Source of the DNA: Mesorhizobium australicum
Lineage (GTDB): Bacteria > Pseudomonadota > Alphaproteobacteria > Rhizobiales > Rhizobiaceae
Reading direction: 5' to 3'
DNA length: 64,000 nucleotides
Assembly (NCBI RefSeq): GCF_900177325.1
Contig: NZ_FXBL01000004.1
Span: 930,001-994,000, forward strand
Below the pieces are notes generated by a model. It made no database searches, was not told the DNA's origin, and saw nothing but the letters and a program-made list of their open reading frames with translations. Shown here one piece after another: positions 23,562-33,375 of the stretch. The position numbers and the translations under genes were made by a program. How positions within the stretch are numbered: position 1 is the first letter of the stretch; the number at the start of each line of letters is the position of its first letter.

Positions 23562-24266
23562 TCACCCTCTCGCCGGAATGTCCAACCCCTTCTGCACCGC
23601 CGGCCGCGCCACGCCGCGGTCGAGCCAGGCCTGCACGTTCTTGAAGTTGGAGAAGCCGACGAGGTCGCCTGCTTCGTAGAAGCCGACCAGGTTACGCACC
23701 CAGCCGAGATGCGCCACGTCGGCGATCGTATATTCGTCGCCCATCAGCCAGGTGCGGCCGGCGAGACGGGAATCGAGCACGCCGAGCAGCCGGATCGACT
23801 CGTCCGCGTAGCGCTTGAGGGGCCGCTTGTCTTCGAAGTCCTTGCCGGCGAACTTGTGGAAGAAGCCGACCTGGCCGAACATCGGCCCGATCGCGGCCAT
23901 CTGGAAGAACACCCATTCGATCGTCTCCCAGCGGGCTGCCGGATCGGCGGGGATCAGCTTACCGGTCTTGTCGGCGAGATAGAGCAGGATCGCGCCGGAT
24001 TCGAACAGGCCGATCGGCTTGCCGCCCGGGCCGTTGGGGTCGATGATCGCCGGGATCTTGCCGTTGGGGTTGAGCGACAGGAATTCCGGCCCCCAGGTCT
24101 CGTTCTGCATGATGTTGACCGCATGCGCCTCGTAGGGGAGGCCGATCTCCTCCAGCGCGATCGAGACCTTCACGCCGTTCGGCGTGGGAAAGGAATAGAG
24201 CTGCAGCACGTCCGGGTTCCTGGCCGGCCAGCGCTTGGTGATCGGAAAGGCGGAAAGGTCTGTCAT
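23562..24266 (-). CDS. glutathione S-transferase family protein (YghU/YfcG-like)
   Basis: A 234-residue cytoplasmic protein with a thioredoxin-like N-terminal GST domain (LQLYSFPTPNGVKVSIALEEIGLPYEAHAVNIM, NPNGKIPAIIDP, LFESGAILLYLADKTGKL) and an all-helical C-terminal domain (DEYTIADVAHLGWVRN). TPNGVKV and the ESGAIL segment fit the Nu-class disulfide-bond oxidoreductases. The start at 24266 is preferred to a Met 16 codons upstream because the family N terminus begins here. Confidence 0.9.
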   Translation of the reverse strand: MTDLSAFPITKRWPARNPDVLQLYSFPTPNGVKVSIALEEIGLPYEAHAVNIMQNETWGPEFLSLNPNGKIPAIIDPNGPGGKPIGLFESGAILLYLADKTGKLIPADPAARWETIEWVFFQMAAIGPMFGQVGFFHKFAGKDFEDKRPLKRYADESIRLLGVLDSRLAGRTWLMGDEYTIADVAHLGWVRNLVGFYEAGDLVGFSNFKNVQAWLDRGVARPAVQKGLDIPARG

Positions 24267-24318
24267 CGTCGGGTCTCGCGTAAGGAAGGGCGGATGCCGC
24301 CCCTGATATCGCAATCGG

Positions 24319-25530
24319 TCAGACGGCGCGCAAGGCGATGACCGAATTGGTGCCGCCGAAGGCGAAGGCGTTGCTGACCGCCGCGCGGACGGGCCGCTGA
24401 CGCGCGACGTTGGGCGTCACGTCGAGGTCGCAGGCGGGATCGGCCTCGCGATAGCCGATGGTCGGCGGCACCACGCCGTCGCGGATCGCCATGACGCAGG
24501 CGATCATCTCCAGCGCGCCCGAGGCACCGAGGCAGTGGGCGTGCATCGATTTCGTCGAGGAGACGGAGAGGCGGTCGGCCTGCGCGCCGAAGACGCGGCG
24601 GATCGCCGTCGTCTCGATCTCGTCGTTTGCCTTGGTGCCGGTGCCGTGCGCGTTGACGTAGTCGATCTCTTCCGGCGCAAGCCCCGCATCCGCAAGGCAG
24701 GCGCGCATGGCCGCCGCCGGACCCTCGACGGTCGGCGCGACGATGTCGGCGGCATCCGCCGACATGCCCGAGCCGGCGAATTCCGCGAGGATGGTGGCAC
24801 CTCGCGCCACCGCATGGTCGTAGCTCTCCAGCACCGCCATGCCGGCGCCCTCGCCGAGCACGAGGCCCTGGCGGTCGGCCGAGAACGGCCGGCACGTGTC
24901 CGGCGACAGGATGCGCAGCGCCTCCCATGCCTTCAGGATGCCCCAGACCATCGGCGCGTCGGTTCCGCCAGCCAGCATGACGTCGGCACGCCCGAGCCGA
25001 ATCTGGTCGGCCGCCGCCGTGAAGGCATGGTTGGAGGACGAGCAGGCCGAGCTGACGCCGAAGACAGGCCCATGCAGCCCGTACTGGATGCTGACCTGTC
25101 CGGCCGGCGCGCCGGGCATCACCCGCGGCACGGTGAAGATGCCGGCGCGGGTCTTTCCGTCGAGCAGCACGCTGCGATAGTTTTCCTCGATCGCCTCCCA
25201 GCCGCAGATGCCGGTGCCGACCACGGCCCCGATCCGGTCGGAGCGCCCCGGCTCGACGCTGAGCCCCGACTGCGACATCGCCTGGCCGGCGGCTAACACC
25301 GCGAGCAGCGAGAAACGGTCCATCGTCACCAACCGCTTGCGGTCGATGTCGTGGGTGGGGAGCTGCCTGATCTCGCCGCCGGTGCGGATTTTCAGGTCGT
25401 GCAGCGGAATCGTCTCCAGCGGCCCGATGCCGCTGCGGCCGGCCTGCATCGCGCTCCAGATGGCGGCGGTGTCGGTGCCGAGCGAGCAGAGCCCGCCCAG
25501 GCCGGTGATGACGATGCGAGGACGGCTCAT
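24319..25530 (-). CDS. beta-ketoacyl-ACP synthase, NodE-like
   Basis: A 403-residue ketosynthase with the complete KAS-II type triad: Cys163 ([11 protein letters not shown]), His295 (NAHGTGT) and His332 ([14 protein letters not shown]). The whole chain closely matches what I recall of rhizobial NodE, including [34 protein letters not shown] and the C-terminal [11 protein letters not shown] and AFGGTNSV segments. NodE extends specialised unsaturated acyl chains on NodF. It starts one base after the stop of a NodF-like carrier gene, so the pair forms an operon. No nodABC, nodD or nod-box context was seen, so a non-symbiotic lipid role is more likely. Confidence 0.9.
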   Translation of the reverse strand: MSRPRIVITGLGGLCSLGTDTAAIWSAMQAGRSGIGPLETIPLHDLKIRTGGEIRQLPTHDIDRKRLVTMDRFSLLAVLAAGQAMSQSGLSVEPGRSDRIGAVVGTGICGWEAIEENYRSVLLDGKTRAGIFTVPRVMPGAPAGQVSIQYGLHGPVFGVSSACSSSNHAFTAAADQIRLGRADVMLAGGTDAPMVWGILKAWEALRILSPDTCRPFSADRQGLVLGEGAGMAVLESYDHAVARGATILAEFAGSGMSADAADIVAPTVEGPAAAMRACLADAGLAPEEIDYVNAHGTGTKANDEIETTAIRRVFGAQADRLSVSSTKSMHAHCLGASGALEMIACVMAIRDGVVPPTIGYREADPACDLDVTPNVARQRPVRAAVSNAFAFGGTNSVIALRAV

Positions 25531-25531
25531 C

Positions 25532-25786
25532 TCAGCCTTTTTTGTCGATCAGCGTTCGGACCGCGGCGACGATGTCCCCGATTGTCTTCAGGTTGTTCCA
25601 GGCGTCGACCGTGTTCATCTCGATCTCGATCGCATGCCTCTCTTCGAGGTCGAAGATGATCTCCGTGAGCTCGAGCGAGTGGATGCCCAGCGTATCCAGT
25701 TCGGTATCGGTGGTGATCTCCCCAGCGTCCGGACCGGCATGCGCCTTGATCAGCTCGATTGTTTCCGCGGCGAGCGGGTCAGACAT
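25532..25786 (-). CDS. acyl carrier protein, NodF-like
   Basis: An 84-residue acidic four-helix carrier protein. The phosphopantetheine attachment Ser is Ser37 in [10 protein letters not shown]; the residue before it is His rather than the near-invariant Asp of the DSL motif. The segment [23 protein letters not shown] closely resembles NodF and is unlike AcpP or AcpXL. It is one base upstream of the NodE-like ketosynthase and probably its dedicated acyl carrier. Divergent from ureD with a 168-base gap. Confidence 0.88.
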   Translation of the reverse strand: MSDPLAAETIELIKAHAGPDAGEITTDTELDTLGIHSLELTEIIFDLEERHAIEIEMNTVDAWNNLKTIGDIVAAVRTLIDKKG

Positions 25787-25954
25787 GAAATCCCCTTGCT
25801 AAGAACACGCGAACGCGGCCATGTCCGGCCGCCGCTCCCCCCAGTATCCACGCTTTTCCAGCGCCGTTCCGCTTCTTCTATAGAAAGGGAAACCGCAGGT
25901 GGCAACAACTGGTGCCTCGACAGCGGTGTCGCGCTGCGCCTAGGTTCGCTGCCG

Positions 25955-26818
25955 ATGATCCGCGTTTCGATCCCAGCCGACCCTTTGACGGAGCCAACAC
26001 TGCAACGCGTGCAGGCGCTGGGCCGGCTCGCCGTGGCCGCGCAAGGCGGCCGCACGCGTCTGGAGCGGCTGTTCCAACAGGGCGCGGCGAAGATCAGGAT
26101 GCCCACCGTAACGACAGGCGCTCTCGAGGCGATCCTGATCAACACGGCGGGCGGCATGACCGGCGGCGACCGGCTCGAATGGGAGATCGAGGTCGGAACC
26201 GGCGCGGCCGCGGTCCTGACCACACAGGCCTGCGAGAAAGCCTATCGATCGGCCGGCGGCGTCGCCCGCATCCGGACCTCCGCACAGGTGGCGGCAGGCG
26301 GCCACCTCGCCTGGCTGCCGCAGGAAACCATCCTCTACGACCGTTCGGCGCTGCACCGGCGGCTGGACGTCGACCTTGCGCCGGGCGCGACCGCACTCAT
26401 CGTCGAATCCGTCATCTTCGGCCGTCGCGCGATGGGCGAGGTGGTCACGACCGCGCAGTTCCGCGACGTCTGGCGCATCCGCTCCGGCGGCCGTCTCGTC
26501 CATGCCGACGCGATCGCCTACGACGGTGATGTCGCCGGCCAGTTGTCCCGCGCCGCGGTTGCGGACGGGGGCACCGCTTTCGCCACCGTGCTGCTGATCG
26601 CGCCCGAGGCGGAAGAGCGCCTCGGCAGGGCGCGCGAGATCGTCGGCGAGACGGGCGGGGTGAGCTTCTGGGCGCTGCGCGGCGATGCGCAGGCGGCGAA
26701 TGGCAAGCTTCTTGCGAGGCTTGTCGCAAGCGATGGCTACGACTTGAGGCGGCGGCTGGTTCCCTTGCTGGACCTGCTCAACGCACAGGCAGCTTTGCCT
26801 AAAGTCTGGTCAACATAG
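25955..26818 (+). CDS. ureD: urease accessory protein UreD
   Basis: Nickel-delivery accessory protein (UreDFG complex) of about 287 residues. Family hallmarks: [24 protein letters not shown] near residue 61, [13 protein letters not shown], and [24 protein letters not shown] near 118. The ATG at 25955 fits the usual length; the frame is open far upstream with no family similarity, and no clear ribosome binding site marks the start. First gene of the urease cluster, 14 bases before ureA. Confidence 0.95.
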   Translation: MIRVSIPADPLTEPTLQRVQALGRLAVAAQGGRTRLERLFQQGAAKIRMPTVTTGALEAILINTAGGMTGGDRLEWEIEVGTGAAAVLTTQACEKAYRSAGGVARIRTSAQVAAGGHLAWLPQETILYDRSALHRRLDVDLAPGATALIVESVIFGRRAMGEVVTTAQFRDVWRIRSGGRLVHADAIAYDGDVAGQLSRAAVADGGTAFATVLLIAPEAEERLGRAREIVGETGGVSFWALRGDAQAANGKLLARLVASDGYDLRRRLVPLLDLLNAQAALPKVWST

Positions 26819-26832
26819 CATTCGGAGGACGC

Positions 26833-27135
26833 ATGAATCTGACACCGCGGGAAAAGGACAAGCTGCTGGTCGCCATGGCGGCGATCGTCGCGCGCAAGCG
26901 GCTTGAGCGCGGCGTGAAGCTGAACCACCCGGAGGCCATCGCCCTGATTACCGATTTCGTCGTGGAAGGTGCGCGCGACGGCCGCTCGGTCGCCGACCTG
27001 ATGCAGGCGGGCGCGCATGTCCTCACCCGCGACCAGGTGATGGACGGCGTCGCCTCGATGATCCACGACATCCAGGTCGAAGCGACATTCCCGGACGGCA
27101 CCAAGCTCGTCACCGTGCACGAGCCGATCCGGTAG
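26833..27135 (+). CDS. ureA: urease subunit gamma
   Basis: 100-residue gamma subunit, a structural part of the (UreABC)3 enzyme. It starts [17 protein letters not shown] and contains [31 protein letters not shown] and [18 protein letters not shown], all standard. GGAGG lies six bases before the ATG. Confidence 0.98.
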   Translation: MNLTPREKDKLLVAMAAIVARKRLERGVKLNHPEAIALITDFVVEGARDGRSVADLMQAGAHVLTRDQVMDGVASMIHDIQVEATFPDGTKLVTVHEPIR

Positions 27136-27141
27136 GCCGGC

Positions 27142-27393
27142 ATGCTCGAGTTGCGCCCGAATTGCGAGTGCTGCGACCGCGACCTGCCGCCGGAGAGCGC
27201 GGCCGCGATGATCTGCACCTTCGAATGCACGTTCTGCTGCGACTGCGCGGAGCGGACCCTCGGCGGTGTCTGCCCGAACTGCGGCGGCAACCTTGTGCGC
27301 CGGCCCCTGCGGCCGGCAGCAATGCTCCAGAAATATCCGGCCTCCAAGCGCCGCGTGCTGAAGGCCGAGGGCTGCCCGCAGCGGGCGGCTTGA
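27142..27393 (+). CDS. DUF1272 domain protein, small Cys-rich
   Basis: An 83-residue protein that begins MLELRPNCECCDRDLPPES and holds nine Cys before residue 55, in CECC, CTFECTFCCDC and CPNC groupings, consistent with zinc binding. This is the DUF1272 pattern. It sits six bases after ureA and is probably cotranscribed with urease. No function is established; a metal-handling role would fit the location but is a guess. Confidence 0.85.
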   Translation: MLELRPNCECCDRDLPPESAAAMICTFECTFCCDCAERTLGGVCPNCGGNLVRRPLRPAAMLQKYPASKRRVLKAEGCPQRAA

Positions 27394-27423
27394 ACGGCGA
27401 CTGACAGAGAAGGGGACGACAAA

Positions 27424-28014
27424 ATGATGAAGCGGATCGGATTGGCCTTCGCGGGGCTCGGCGTGGGCGTGGCCCCGGCCTTCGCGCATCTCAACCCGGC
27501 CGAGCACGGCTCGTTCGCGGCAGGTTTCTCGCACCCGCTGTTCGGCTTCGACCATATCCTGGCGATGGTGGCGGTCGGCCTGTGGGCCGCGCTTCTCGCG
27601 AGGGGGACGGACCGCCGGGCGGTCTGGCTGGTGCCCGCCGCCTTCGTCGGCACCATGCTCGCCGGTTTCGGCGCGGCCATGTTGGGAGCGCCGCTGCCCG
27701 TCGTCGAGCCTGTGATCCTCGCCTCCGTGGTGGCCATCGGCCTGCTGGCGGCGGTCGCGCTCAGTGTACCGACGGTGGCCGCCATGGCGATGGTCGGCTT
27801 CTTCGCCTTCTTCCACGGCCATGCGCACGGCGGCGAACTCGGCGAGGCTGGAGCATGGCAGTTCGCGATCGGCTTCGCGGCGGCGACCGCGCTCCTGCAC
27901 GCCGCCGGCGTCCTGCTCGGGATCGGGCTTGGCAGCCGCTACGGACAGGTCGCGGCCCGCGCGGCCGGCGCACTGACGGCGGCGGGCGGGCTCTGGCTCG
28001 CTTTCGCGGGCTGA
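27424..28014 (+). CDS. ureJ: HupE/UreJ family nickel permease
   Basis: Inner-membrane protein of 196 residues with six predicted helices and a signal-like N terminus. The family motif [20 protein letters not shown] near residue 38 and [11 protein letters not shown] near residue 126 carry the His residues thought to bind nickel in HupE/UreJ. Placement between ureA and ureB supports nickel supply to urease. Confidence 0.92.
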   Translation: MMKRIGLAFAGLGVGVAPAFAHLNPAEHGSFAAGFSHPLFGFDHILAMVAVGLWAALLARGTDRRAVWLVPAAFVGTMLAGFGAAMLGAPLPVVEPVILASVVAIGLLAAVALSVPTVAAMAMVGFFAFFHGHAHGGELGEAGAWQFAIGFAAATALLHAAGVLLGIGLGSRYGQVAARAAGALTAAGGLWLAFAG

Positions 28015-28025
28015 GGGGGGATTCC

Positions 28026-28346
28026 ATGATTCTCGGAGATTTCGTTCCCGGCCAGATCATCACCGCCAAGGGCGACATCGAGCTCAATGCCGGGCAGCCG
28101 ACGGTGACGCTCAAGGTCGCCAACACCGGCGACCGGCCGATCCAGGTCGGCTCGCACTATCACTTCTTCGAGACGAACGAGGGCCTGAGCTTCGACCGCG
28201 CCAAGGCGCGCGGCATGCGGCTCGACATCGCCGCCGGCACCGCCGTGCGCTTCGAGCCCGGCCAGGAGCGCGACGTGACGCTGGTGCCGCTCGGCGGAAA
28301 ACGCGAGGTCTACGGCTTCCAGCAGAAGGTGATGGGCAAGCTGTGA
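28026..28346 (+). CDS. ureB: urease subunit beta
   Basis: 106-residue beta subunit. It starts [21 protein letters not shown] and contains the family signature [19 protein letters not shown] and [31 protein letters not shown]. The frame is open upstream through ureJ, but this Met is the conserved start and is preceded by GAGGGGGG at short distance. Confidence 0.98.
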   Translation: MILGDFVPGQIITAKGDIELNAGQPTVTLKVANTGDRPIQVGSHYHFFETNEGLSFDRAKARGMRLDIAAGTAVRFEPGQERDVTLVPLGGKREVYGFQQKVMGKL

Positions 28347-28357
28347 GGACCGGGGGC

Positions 28358-28822
28358 TCAGCCCGCCGGCTTCGCGGCCGCGTAGACCACGACGCGCCGG
28401 TCGTCGCCGATCTCTACCGCGAGCACGTCGCGCATCAGCACTTGTCGCGAATCGATGGCGTGGAAGAGCAGCGCATTGCCCTCGAGCTCCTGCCGCAGCG
28501 AAGCGATCTCGTTTTCTCGCTCCTTCAGCTTGGCGTCGATCTCGGACGGAGGACCGCCCTCGGTCGCCGCCGCGTCGGGCAGGAAGACGATATCAACGCT
28601 CCTGACGTCGGTGACCTTGCGCACCGCCACCGCGCTTTCGCCAGCATTGTCGATCGCTTCGACGATCTTGCCGTGGTCGACGCTGGCCGAGCTCTCCTGC
28701 TCGCGAATCTCGGAGCCGACGATAGCGTCGATCGCACCCTCGGCGTCCAGTCCTTGCGCGGATGCGCTACCCGCGGCCGTCGTCGCCGCAAGCAGGGCCA
28801 TGAACATGGCTCGTCGCAACAT
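28358..28822 (-). CDS. small secreted protein of unknown function, antisense within the urease cluster
   Basis: A 154-residue protein with a clear signal peptide (MLRRAMFMALLAATTAAGSASAQ). The mature part is acidic with a heptad-like helical stretch near residues 95-115 (EIDAKLKERENEIASLRQELEG) and a C-terminal part LMRDVLAVEIGDDRRVVVYAA resembling a PRC-type barrel fragment. It lies on the opposite strand between ureB and ureC, so ureC may need its own promoter. No homologous family recognised with confidence. Confidence 0.7.
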   Translation of the reverse strand: MLRRAMFMALLAATTAAGSASAQGLDAEGAIDAIVGSEIREQESSASVDHGKIVEAIDNAGESAVAVRKVTDVRSVDIVFLPDAAATEGGPPSEIDAKLKERENEIASLRQELEGNALLFHAIDSRQVLMRDVLAVEIGDDRRVVVYAAAKPAG

Positions 28823-28936
28823 CTTTCACCTCGTCTCGTTCGTGTCCGGATCATTGGAAACCGCCCGCGTTGCGGATGGTTCCCCTCGCGATCCGCCATC
28901 GCCCCGTTTCAGCACGCTCATACCGGAGCCTGACCC

Positions 28937-30649
28937 ATGCCCGCCCGCATTTCCCGCGCCTCCTATGCCCAGATGTTCGGTCCGACCACCGGTGACAAGG
29001 TTCGGCTTGCCGACACCGACCTGATCATCGAGGTCGAAAGGGACCTGACCACCTATGGCGAGGAGGTGAAGTTCGGCGGCGGCAAGGTCATCCGCGACGG
29101 CATGGGCCAGAGCCAGGTCACCCGCGCAGGCGGCGCGGTCGACACGGTGATCACCAACGCGCTGATCGTCGACGCGACCGGCATCTACAAGGCCGACGTC
29201 GGCCTGAGGGACGGCCGCATCCATGCCATTGGCAAGGCCGGCAATCCGGACACCCAGCCCGGCGTGACGATCGTGATCGGCCCGGGCACGGAGGCGATTG
29301 CCGGCGAGGGCAAGATCCTCACGGCCGGCGGCATGGACGCGCACATCCATTTCATCTGCCCGCAGCAGATCGACGAGGCGCTGATGTCGGGCATGACGAC
29401 CATGCTCGGCGGCGGCACCGGTCCGGCGCACGGCACGCTGGCCACAACCTGTACGCCGGGCCCCTGGCACATCAGCCGCATGATCCAGGCGATGGACGCG
29501 GTGCCAATCAACATCGGCCTGTCGGGCAAGGGCAACACCTCGCTGCCGGGCGCGCTGGTGGAGATGATCGAGGCCGGGGCCTCGTCGCTCAAACTGCACG
29601 AGGACTGGGGCACGACGCCGGCCGCGATCGACAACTGCCTATCCGTCGCCGACGACTATGACGTCCAGGTGATGATCCACACCGACACACTGAACGAGAG
29701 CGGGTTCGTCGAGAACACGGTCGCGGCGATCAAGGGCCGCACCATCCACGCCTTCCACACCGAGGGTGCCGGCGGCGGGCATGCGCCGGACATCATCAAG
29801 GTGGCGAGCTTCCCGAACGTGATCCCGTCCTCGACCAACCCGACGCGGCCCTATACGGTCAACACGCTGGAAGAGCATCTCGACATGCTGATGGTGTGCC
29901 ACCACCTGTCGCCGTCAATCCCCGAGGACATCGCCTTTGCCGAGAGCCGAATCCGCAAGGAGACGATCGCGGCCGAGGACATCCTGCACGACATCGGCGC
30001 CTTCTCGATCATTTCCTCCGACAGCCAGGCGATGGGCCGTGTCGGCGAGGTGGCGATCCGCACCTGGCAGACCGCGCACAAAATGAAGCTGCAGCGCGGC
30101 CGGCTGAAGGAGGAGACCGGCGACAACGACAATTACCGGGTCAAGCGCTACATCGCCAAATACACTATCAACCCGGCCATCGCGCACGGCCTGTCGAAGC
30201 ATATCGGCTCGGTCGAGGTCGGCAAGCGGGCGGACCTTGTACTGTGGAACCCGGCCTTCTTCGGCATCAAGCCTGACATGGTGCTGGTTGGCGGCATGAT
30301 CGCGGCGGCCCCGATGGGCGACCCGAACGCCTCGATCCCGACACCCCAGCCGGTGCATTACCGGCCGATGTTCGGCGCCTACGGCAAGGCGATGACGGCA
30401 TCGTCCGTCACCTTCGTCTCGAAGGCTGCCGTGGACCTCGGCGTGCGCGGGAAACTCGGTGTCGAGAAGGAACTCGTCGCGGTGGAAAACACGCGCGGCG
30501 GTATCGGCAAGGCATCGATGGTGCTGAACAGCGCGACGCCGCACATCGAAGTCGATCCGGAGACCTACGAAGTCCGCGCCGACGGCGAACTGCTCACCTG
30601 CGAACCGGCGAAAGTGCTGCCGATGGCGCAGCGGTATTTCCTGTTTTGA
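28937..30649 (+). CDS. ureC: urease subunit alpha (catalytic)
   Basis: Catalytic subunit hydrolysing urea to ammonia and carbamate at a dinickel centre. The 570-residue chain has the nickel ligands in [11 protein letters not shown] near residue 133, the carbamylated Lys219 in [12 protein letters not shown], the His ligands in [10 protein letters not shown] and [17 protein letters not shown], and the flap region [21 protein letters not shown] near residue 319 with the conserved Cys-His pair. No changes are seen in key residues, so it should be active. Confidence 0.99.
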   Translation: MPARISRASYAQMFGPTTGDKVRLADTDLIIEVERDLTTYGEEVKFGGGKVIRDGMGQSQVTRAGGAVDTVITNALIVDATGIYKADVGLRDGRIHAIGKAGNPDTQPGVTIVIGPGTEAIAGEGKILTAGGMDAHIHFICPQQIDEALMSGMTTMLGGGTGPAHGTLATTCTPGPWHISRMIQAMDAVPINIGLSGKGNTSLPGALVEMIEAGASSLKLHEDWGTTPAAIDNCLSVADDYDVQVMIHTDTLNESGFVENTVAAIKGRTIHAFHTEGAGGGHAPDIIKVASFPNVIPSSTNPTRPYTVNTLEEHLDMLMVCHHLSPSIPEDIAFAESRIRKETIAAEDILHDIGAFSIISSDSQAMGRVGEVAIRTWQTAHKMKLQRGRLKEETGDNDNYRVKRYIAKYTINPAIAHGLSKHIGSVEVGKRADLVLWNPAFFGIKPDMVLVGGMIAAAPMGDPNASIPTPQPVHYRPMFGAYGKAMTASSVTFVSKAAVDLGVRGKLGVEKELVAVENTRGGIGKASMVLNSATPHIEVDPETYEVRADGELLTCEPAKVLPMAQRYFLF

Positions 30650-30723
30650 GGGCGGCGAGCCGGCCGGTTCAGGTCAGGTAACGCCGTCTGGAAAAGAACG
30701 GTCGTTTGCGCGATACTCATACC

Positions 30724-31185
30724 ATGAACAAGGTCTTCCGCCTCCAGGAGTTGACGCACTACGAAACGGACTTTGCTCGCTGGTGCGCCGAGCAGGGAGC
30801 CATGTTGCGCGAAGGTCGTCTCGACACACTCGATCGCGAGAACCTTGCCGAGGAGATCGAGAGCTTGGGACGGAGCGAGCGGCGGGAGATCGAGAACAGG
30901 CTGAAGGTGCTGTTGGTCCACCTGCTGAAATGGCGTCATCAGCCGGAGAGCCGAAGTGGAAGTTGGCGTTCGACGATCCGGGGACAACGGCAGGGGATCG
31001 CGAAGATAATCAAGGAAAGTCCGAGTCTTCGCGGCCATCCGTCGAAGGCACTCGCCGAGGAATACGCCTACGCGATTCCGGAGGCTGCCGACGAGACCGG
31101 CCTCCCCGAGACGGTGTTCCCCACGACCTGCCCTTTCACGATCGAGCAGGTTCTCGACTTGAACTGGCTCCCCGACGCAGGATAA
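30724..31185 (+). CDS. DUF29 family protein
   Basis: A 153-residue protein. It has the DUF29 pattern: YETDFARWCAEQGAMLREGRLDTLDRENLAEEIESLGRSERREIENRL, then HLLKWRHQPE, SWRSTIRGQRQGI, and the C-terminal EQVLDLNWLPD. Function unknown; these genes are abundant in cyanobacteria and scattered in proteobacteria, often near mobile DNA. The ATG at 30724 is preferred to a TTG at 30706. Base composition is somewhat less GC-rich than its neighbours, which suggests a later arrival in the urease cluster. Confidence 0.85.
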   Translation: MNKVFRLQELTHYETDFARWCAEQGAMLREGRLDTLDRENLAEEIESLGRSERREIENRLKVLLVHLLKWRHQPESRSGSWRSTIRGQRQGIAKIIKESPSLRGHPSKALAEEYAYAIPEAADETGLPETVFPTTCPFTIEQVLDLNWLPDAG

Positions 31186-31220
31186 ATCCCCCGGCAAGCA
31201 AGTGCCTGGAGGAGAGTTGC

Positions 31221-31517
31221 ATGATCTACGTCGTCGCCACCATCGAGCTGAAGTCCGGTTCGGTCGACGCCATCCGCGCGGCCGCCGCGGCCTGCCGCGT
31301 CGAGACGCTGAAAGAGGACGGCTGCATCGCCTATGAGATGTTCTCCAGCCTGGACAATCCCGACAAGCTGGTCGTGGTCGAGAAGTGGGCGACGCGCGAG
31401 GCGCTGACGGCGCATTCTAAGCAGCCGCACCTGAAAGCCTGGCGCGAGGCGAGCGCGCCGTTCACCGCGTCGCGCAAGATCGAGATCGTGCACCCCGAGA
31501 AGATCGAGGAGTTCTGA
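31221..31517 (+). CDS. putative quinol/antibiotic-biosynthesis-type monooxygenase
   Basis: A 98-residue single-domain ABM (dimeric alpha-beta barrel) protein: IYVVATIELKSGSVDAIRAAAAACRVETLKEDGCIAYEMFSS, then EKWATREALTAHSKQPHLKAW, the typical YgiN-like pattern. GGAGGAG precedes the ATG at 31221. Substrate not predictable. Confidence 0.88.
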   Translation: MIYVVATIELKSGSVDAIRAAAAACRVETLKEDGCIAYEMFSSLDNPDKLVVVEKWATREALTAHSKQPHLKAWREASAPFTASRKIEIVHPEKIEEF

Positions 31518-31575
31518 GCTTCGCCGCAGCGCGCGACGGGTTGATGCAGCCGGCCTGCGGCGCTATCGATCCGTC

Positions 31576-32166
31576 ATGGAACCGCACGCTTCCGCCGCCG
31601 ACGTTTTCCCCCATGTCCGCGTGGTGCTGGGCATGGTCGTGGGGCTCGGCGTGACGCGCATCCTGTCGGGCTTCGCGCGCATCGTCCAGCATCCGACGCA
31701 ATACCCGCTCTATCCGGTGCATCTCGCCTGGTCGGCGATGCTGCTTTTGGTGCTGGTGCATTTCTGGTGGTGGCAGTTCGGCCTGCACACCATCCAGCAC
31801 TGGACCTTCCCGATCTACCTGTTCGTGATCGCCTACGCGATCCTGCTGTTCCTGCTCTGCGCGCTGCTGTTTCCCGATTCGATGCGGGACTACGAGAGCT
31901 ACGAGGACTATTTCTACGAGCGGCGCGGCTGGTTCTTCGGCATCCTGGCCGCCACCTACGTGCTCGACGTGATCGACACGATGATCAAGGGCGAGGAGCA
32001 TTTCGCCAGGTTCGGCACGGAATATCTGGTGCGCACGCCGATCTTCATCGCGCTCAGCCTCGTCGCGGCGATGACCACCAGCCGCCGCTTCCACCTCGCC
32101 TTTGTTGCCTTGGCGCTGATCTACCAGATAGTCTGGATCCTGCGCCTGTTCGACGACATCGGGTGA
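31576..32166 (+). CDS. integral membrane protein, unknown function
   Basis: A 196-residue protein with about six predicted membrane helices (for example VVLGMVVGLGVTRILSGFA, LAWSAMLLLVLVHFWWWQFGL, FPIYLFVIAYAILLFLLCALLF, FFGILAATYVLDVIDTMI). The loop DSMRDYESYEDYFYERRGWFF is rich in Tyr and acidic residues. No named family recognised. Its neighbours do not suggest a role. Confidence 0.7.
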   Translation: MEPHASAADVFPHVRVVLGMVVGLGVTRILSGFARIVQHPTQYPLYPVHLAWSAMLLLVLVHFWWWQFGLHTIQHWTFPIYLFVIAYAILLFLLCALLFPDSMRDYESYEDYFYERRGWFFGILAATYVLDVIDTMIKGEEHFARFGTEYLVRTPIFIALSLVAAMTTSRRFHLAFVALALIYQIVWILRLFDDIG

Positions 32167-32194
32167 GGCGCTTCCAGGCGGGAGGGTGAAGCGA

Positions 32195-32806
32195 ATGTAC
32201 CAGGCCGTTGGATCTGCGGGCTCGCGGCTGACGCGGGTGACGTGGCTGTTGGAGGAGCTCGGCGAGCCCTACGAGATTGTCAGGGCGAAGCAGTATTCGG
32301 AGACTATGAAGCGCTACAATCCGACCGGCAAGATGCCGGCGCTGGTCGACGGCGACTTCGTGCTCACCGATTCCGCTGCCATCTGCGCCTATCTCGGCGA
32401 GAAACATGCCGACAAGGGACTCGGCCCGAACCCCGGACTTCGAGGCCGCGCCGAGATGATGTCATGGATGCTCTACGCGCTGTCCGAGTTCGAGCAGCCG
32501 ATGTGGAACAAGCTGAAGCACCGCTTCCTGCTGCCGACCGAGCTGCGGGCCGAGGTCGCGCCCTGGGTCGGGCACGAATTCGCCGCCGAGATCAAGGGAC
32601 TGGAGGCCAAGCTGGCAGGCCGTCCCTATGCGCTGGGCGACCGCTTCTCAGCGGTCGACGTGATCCTCGGCCATTGCGGCCAATGGGCGAAGAGCGGCAA
32701 GTTCGAGGTGGCGTCGCTCGCTGTTGCGGACTATTTCGAGCGCGTGCTCTCCCGCCCGGCCCTGGCGCGGGCGAAAGAACGCGAGCAAGAGGTTCAGGCC
32801 GCATGA
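32195..32806 (+). CDS. glutathione S-transferase family protein
   Basis: A cytoplasmic GST of 203 residues. N-terminal thioredoxin-like part [35 protein letters not shown], then [30 protein letters not shown] with the Asp-Ser glutathione contact, and a helical C-terminal domain containing [21 protein letters not shown] sits about nine bases before the ATG at 32195. Its stop overlaps the ureE start (ATGA), so it is coupled to the urease accessory genes, which may be chance of gene packing. Confidence 0.9.
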   Translation: MYQAVGSAGSRLTRVTWLLEELGEPYEIVRAKQYSETMKRYNPTGKMPALVDGDFVLTDSAAICAYLGEKHADKGLGPNPGLRGRAEMMSWMLYALSEFEQPMWNKLKHRFLLPTELRAEVAPWVGHEFAAEIKGLEAKLAGRPYALGDRFSAVDVILGHCGQWAKSGKFEVASLAVADYFERVLSRPALARAKEREQEVQAA

Positions 32807-33375
32807 AACTGTCGATGAACACCGACTTCACCAAGATGCCGCGCGCCGGCAGCATCATCCGCGCCGCCGATCTGTCGGAAGGCGCGCGCATCATCCCGTT
32901 CGACCTTGCCGTGCTCGATCACGAGGATCGGCACCTGCGCCGGCGCGTGGTCGAACTCGTTCACGGCGACAAGGTGCTGGTCGACCTGCCCGATGCCGTC
33001 CAGCTCGAGAACCACGACGTGCTGGTGCTGGACGACGGCCGTCACGCCGAGATCATCGCCGCGGAGGAAGAGGTCTACGACATCCGCGCGAAAGGCCCGG
33101 TGCATCTGGCCGAACTCGCCTGGCACATCGGCAACAGGCATCTGGCCGCCCAGATCGAAGAAGACCGCATTCTCATCCTGCGCGACCATGTCATCAAGGC
33201 GATGCTCGAGGGGCTCGGTGCGACGGTGACGGAGGTGTCCGAGCCGTTCCATCCGGTCCGCGGCGCCTATTCCGGCGGGCATTCGCATGGCCACGGTCAC
33301 GACCACCATCACGGCGAGGCCGATCGCTTCGGCCGGCTTCCGGGCGATCCGCACTACGGCCACAACCATGCCTGA
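32803..33375 (+). CDS. ureE: urease accessory protein UreE (nickel metallochaperone)
   Basis: 190-residue nickel chaperone. The N-terminal peptide-binding-like domain is followed by the metal-binding domain with [32 protein letters not shown], which contains the conserved His at the dimer interface. The C-terminal tail is His-rich ([11 protein letters not shown] and HYGHNHA), a nickel store. The start overlaps the GST stop and its own end overlaps ureF by eight bases. Confidence 0.96.
   Translation: MKLSMNTDFTKMPRAGSIIRAADLSEGARIIPFDLAVLDHEDRHLRRRVVELVHGDKVLVDLPDAVQLENHDVLVLDDGRHAEIIAAEEEVYDIRAKGPVHLAELAWHIGNRHLAAQIEEDRILILRDHVIKAMLEGLGATVTEVSEPFHPVRGAYSGGHSHGHGHDHHHGEADRFGRLPGDPHYGHNHA

Noticed and set aside
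24319..25786. Considered a symbiotic nodulation locus
   Set aside because: Only the NodE/NodF-like pair is present; no nodABC, nodD or nod-box was seen, so symbiosis cannot be claimed from this window.
30783..31517. A long plus-strand frame starting inside the DUF29 gene
   Set aside because: Only its last 98 codons are a real gene (ABM monooxygenase from 31221); the upstream part is out-of-frame DUF29 sequence.
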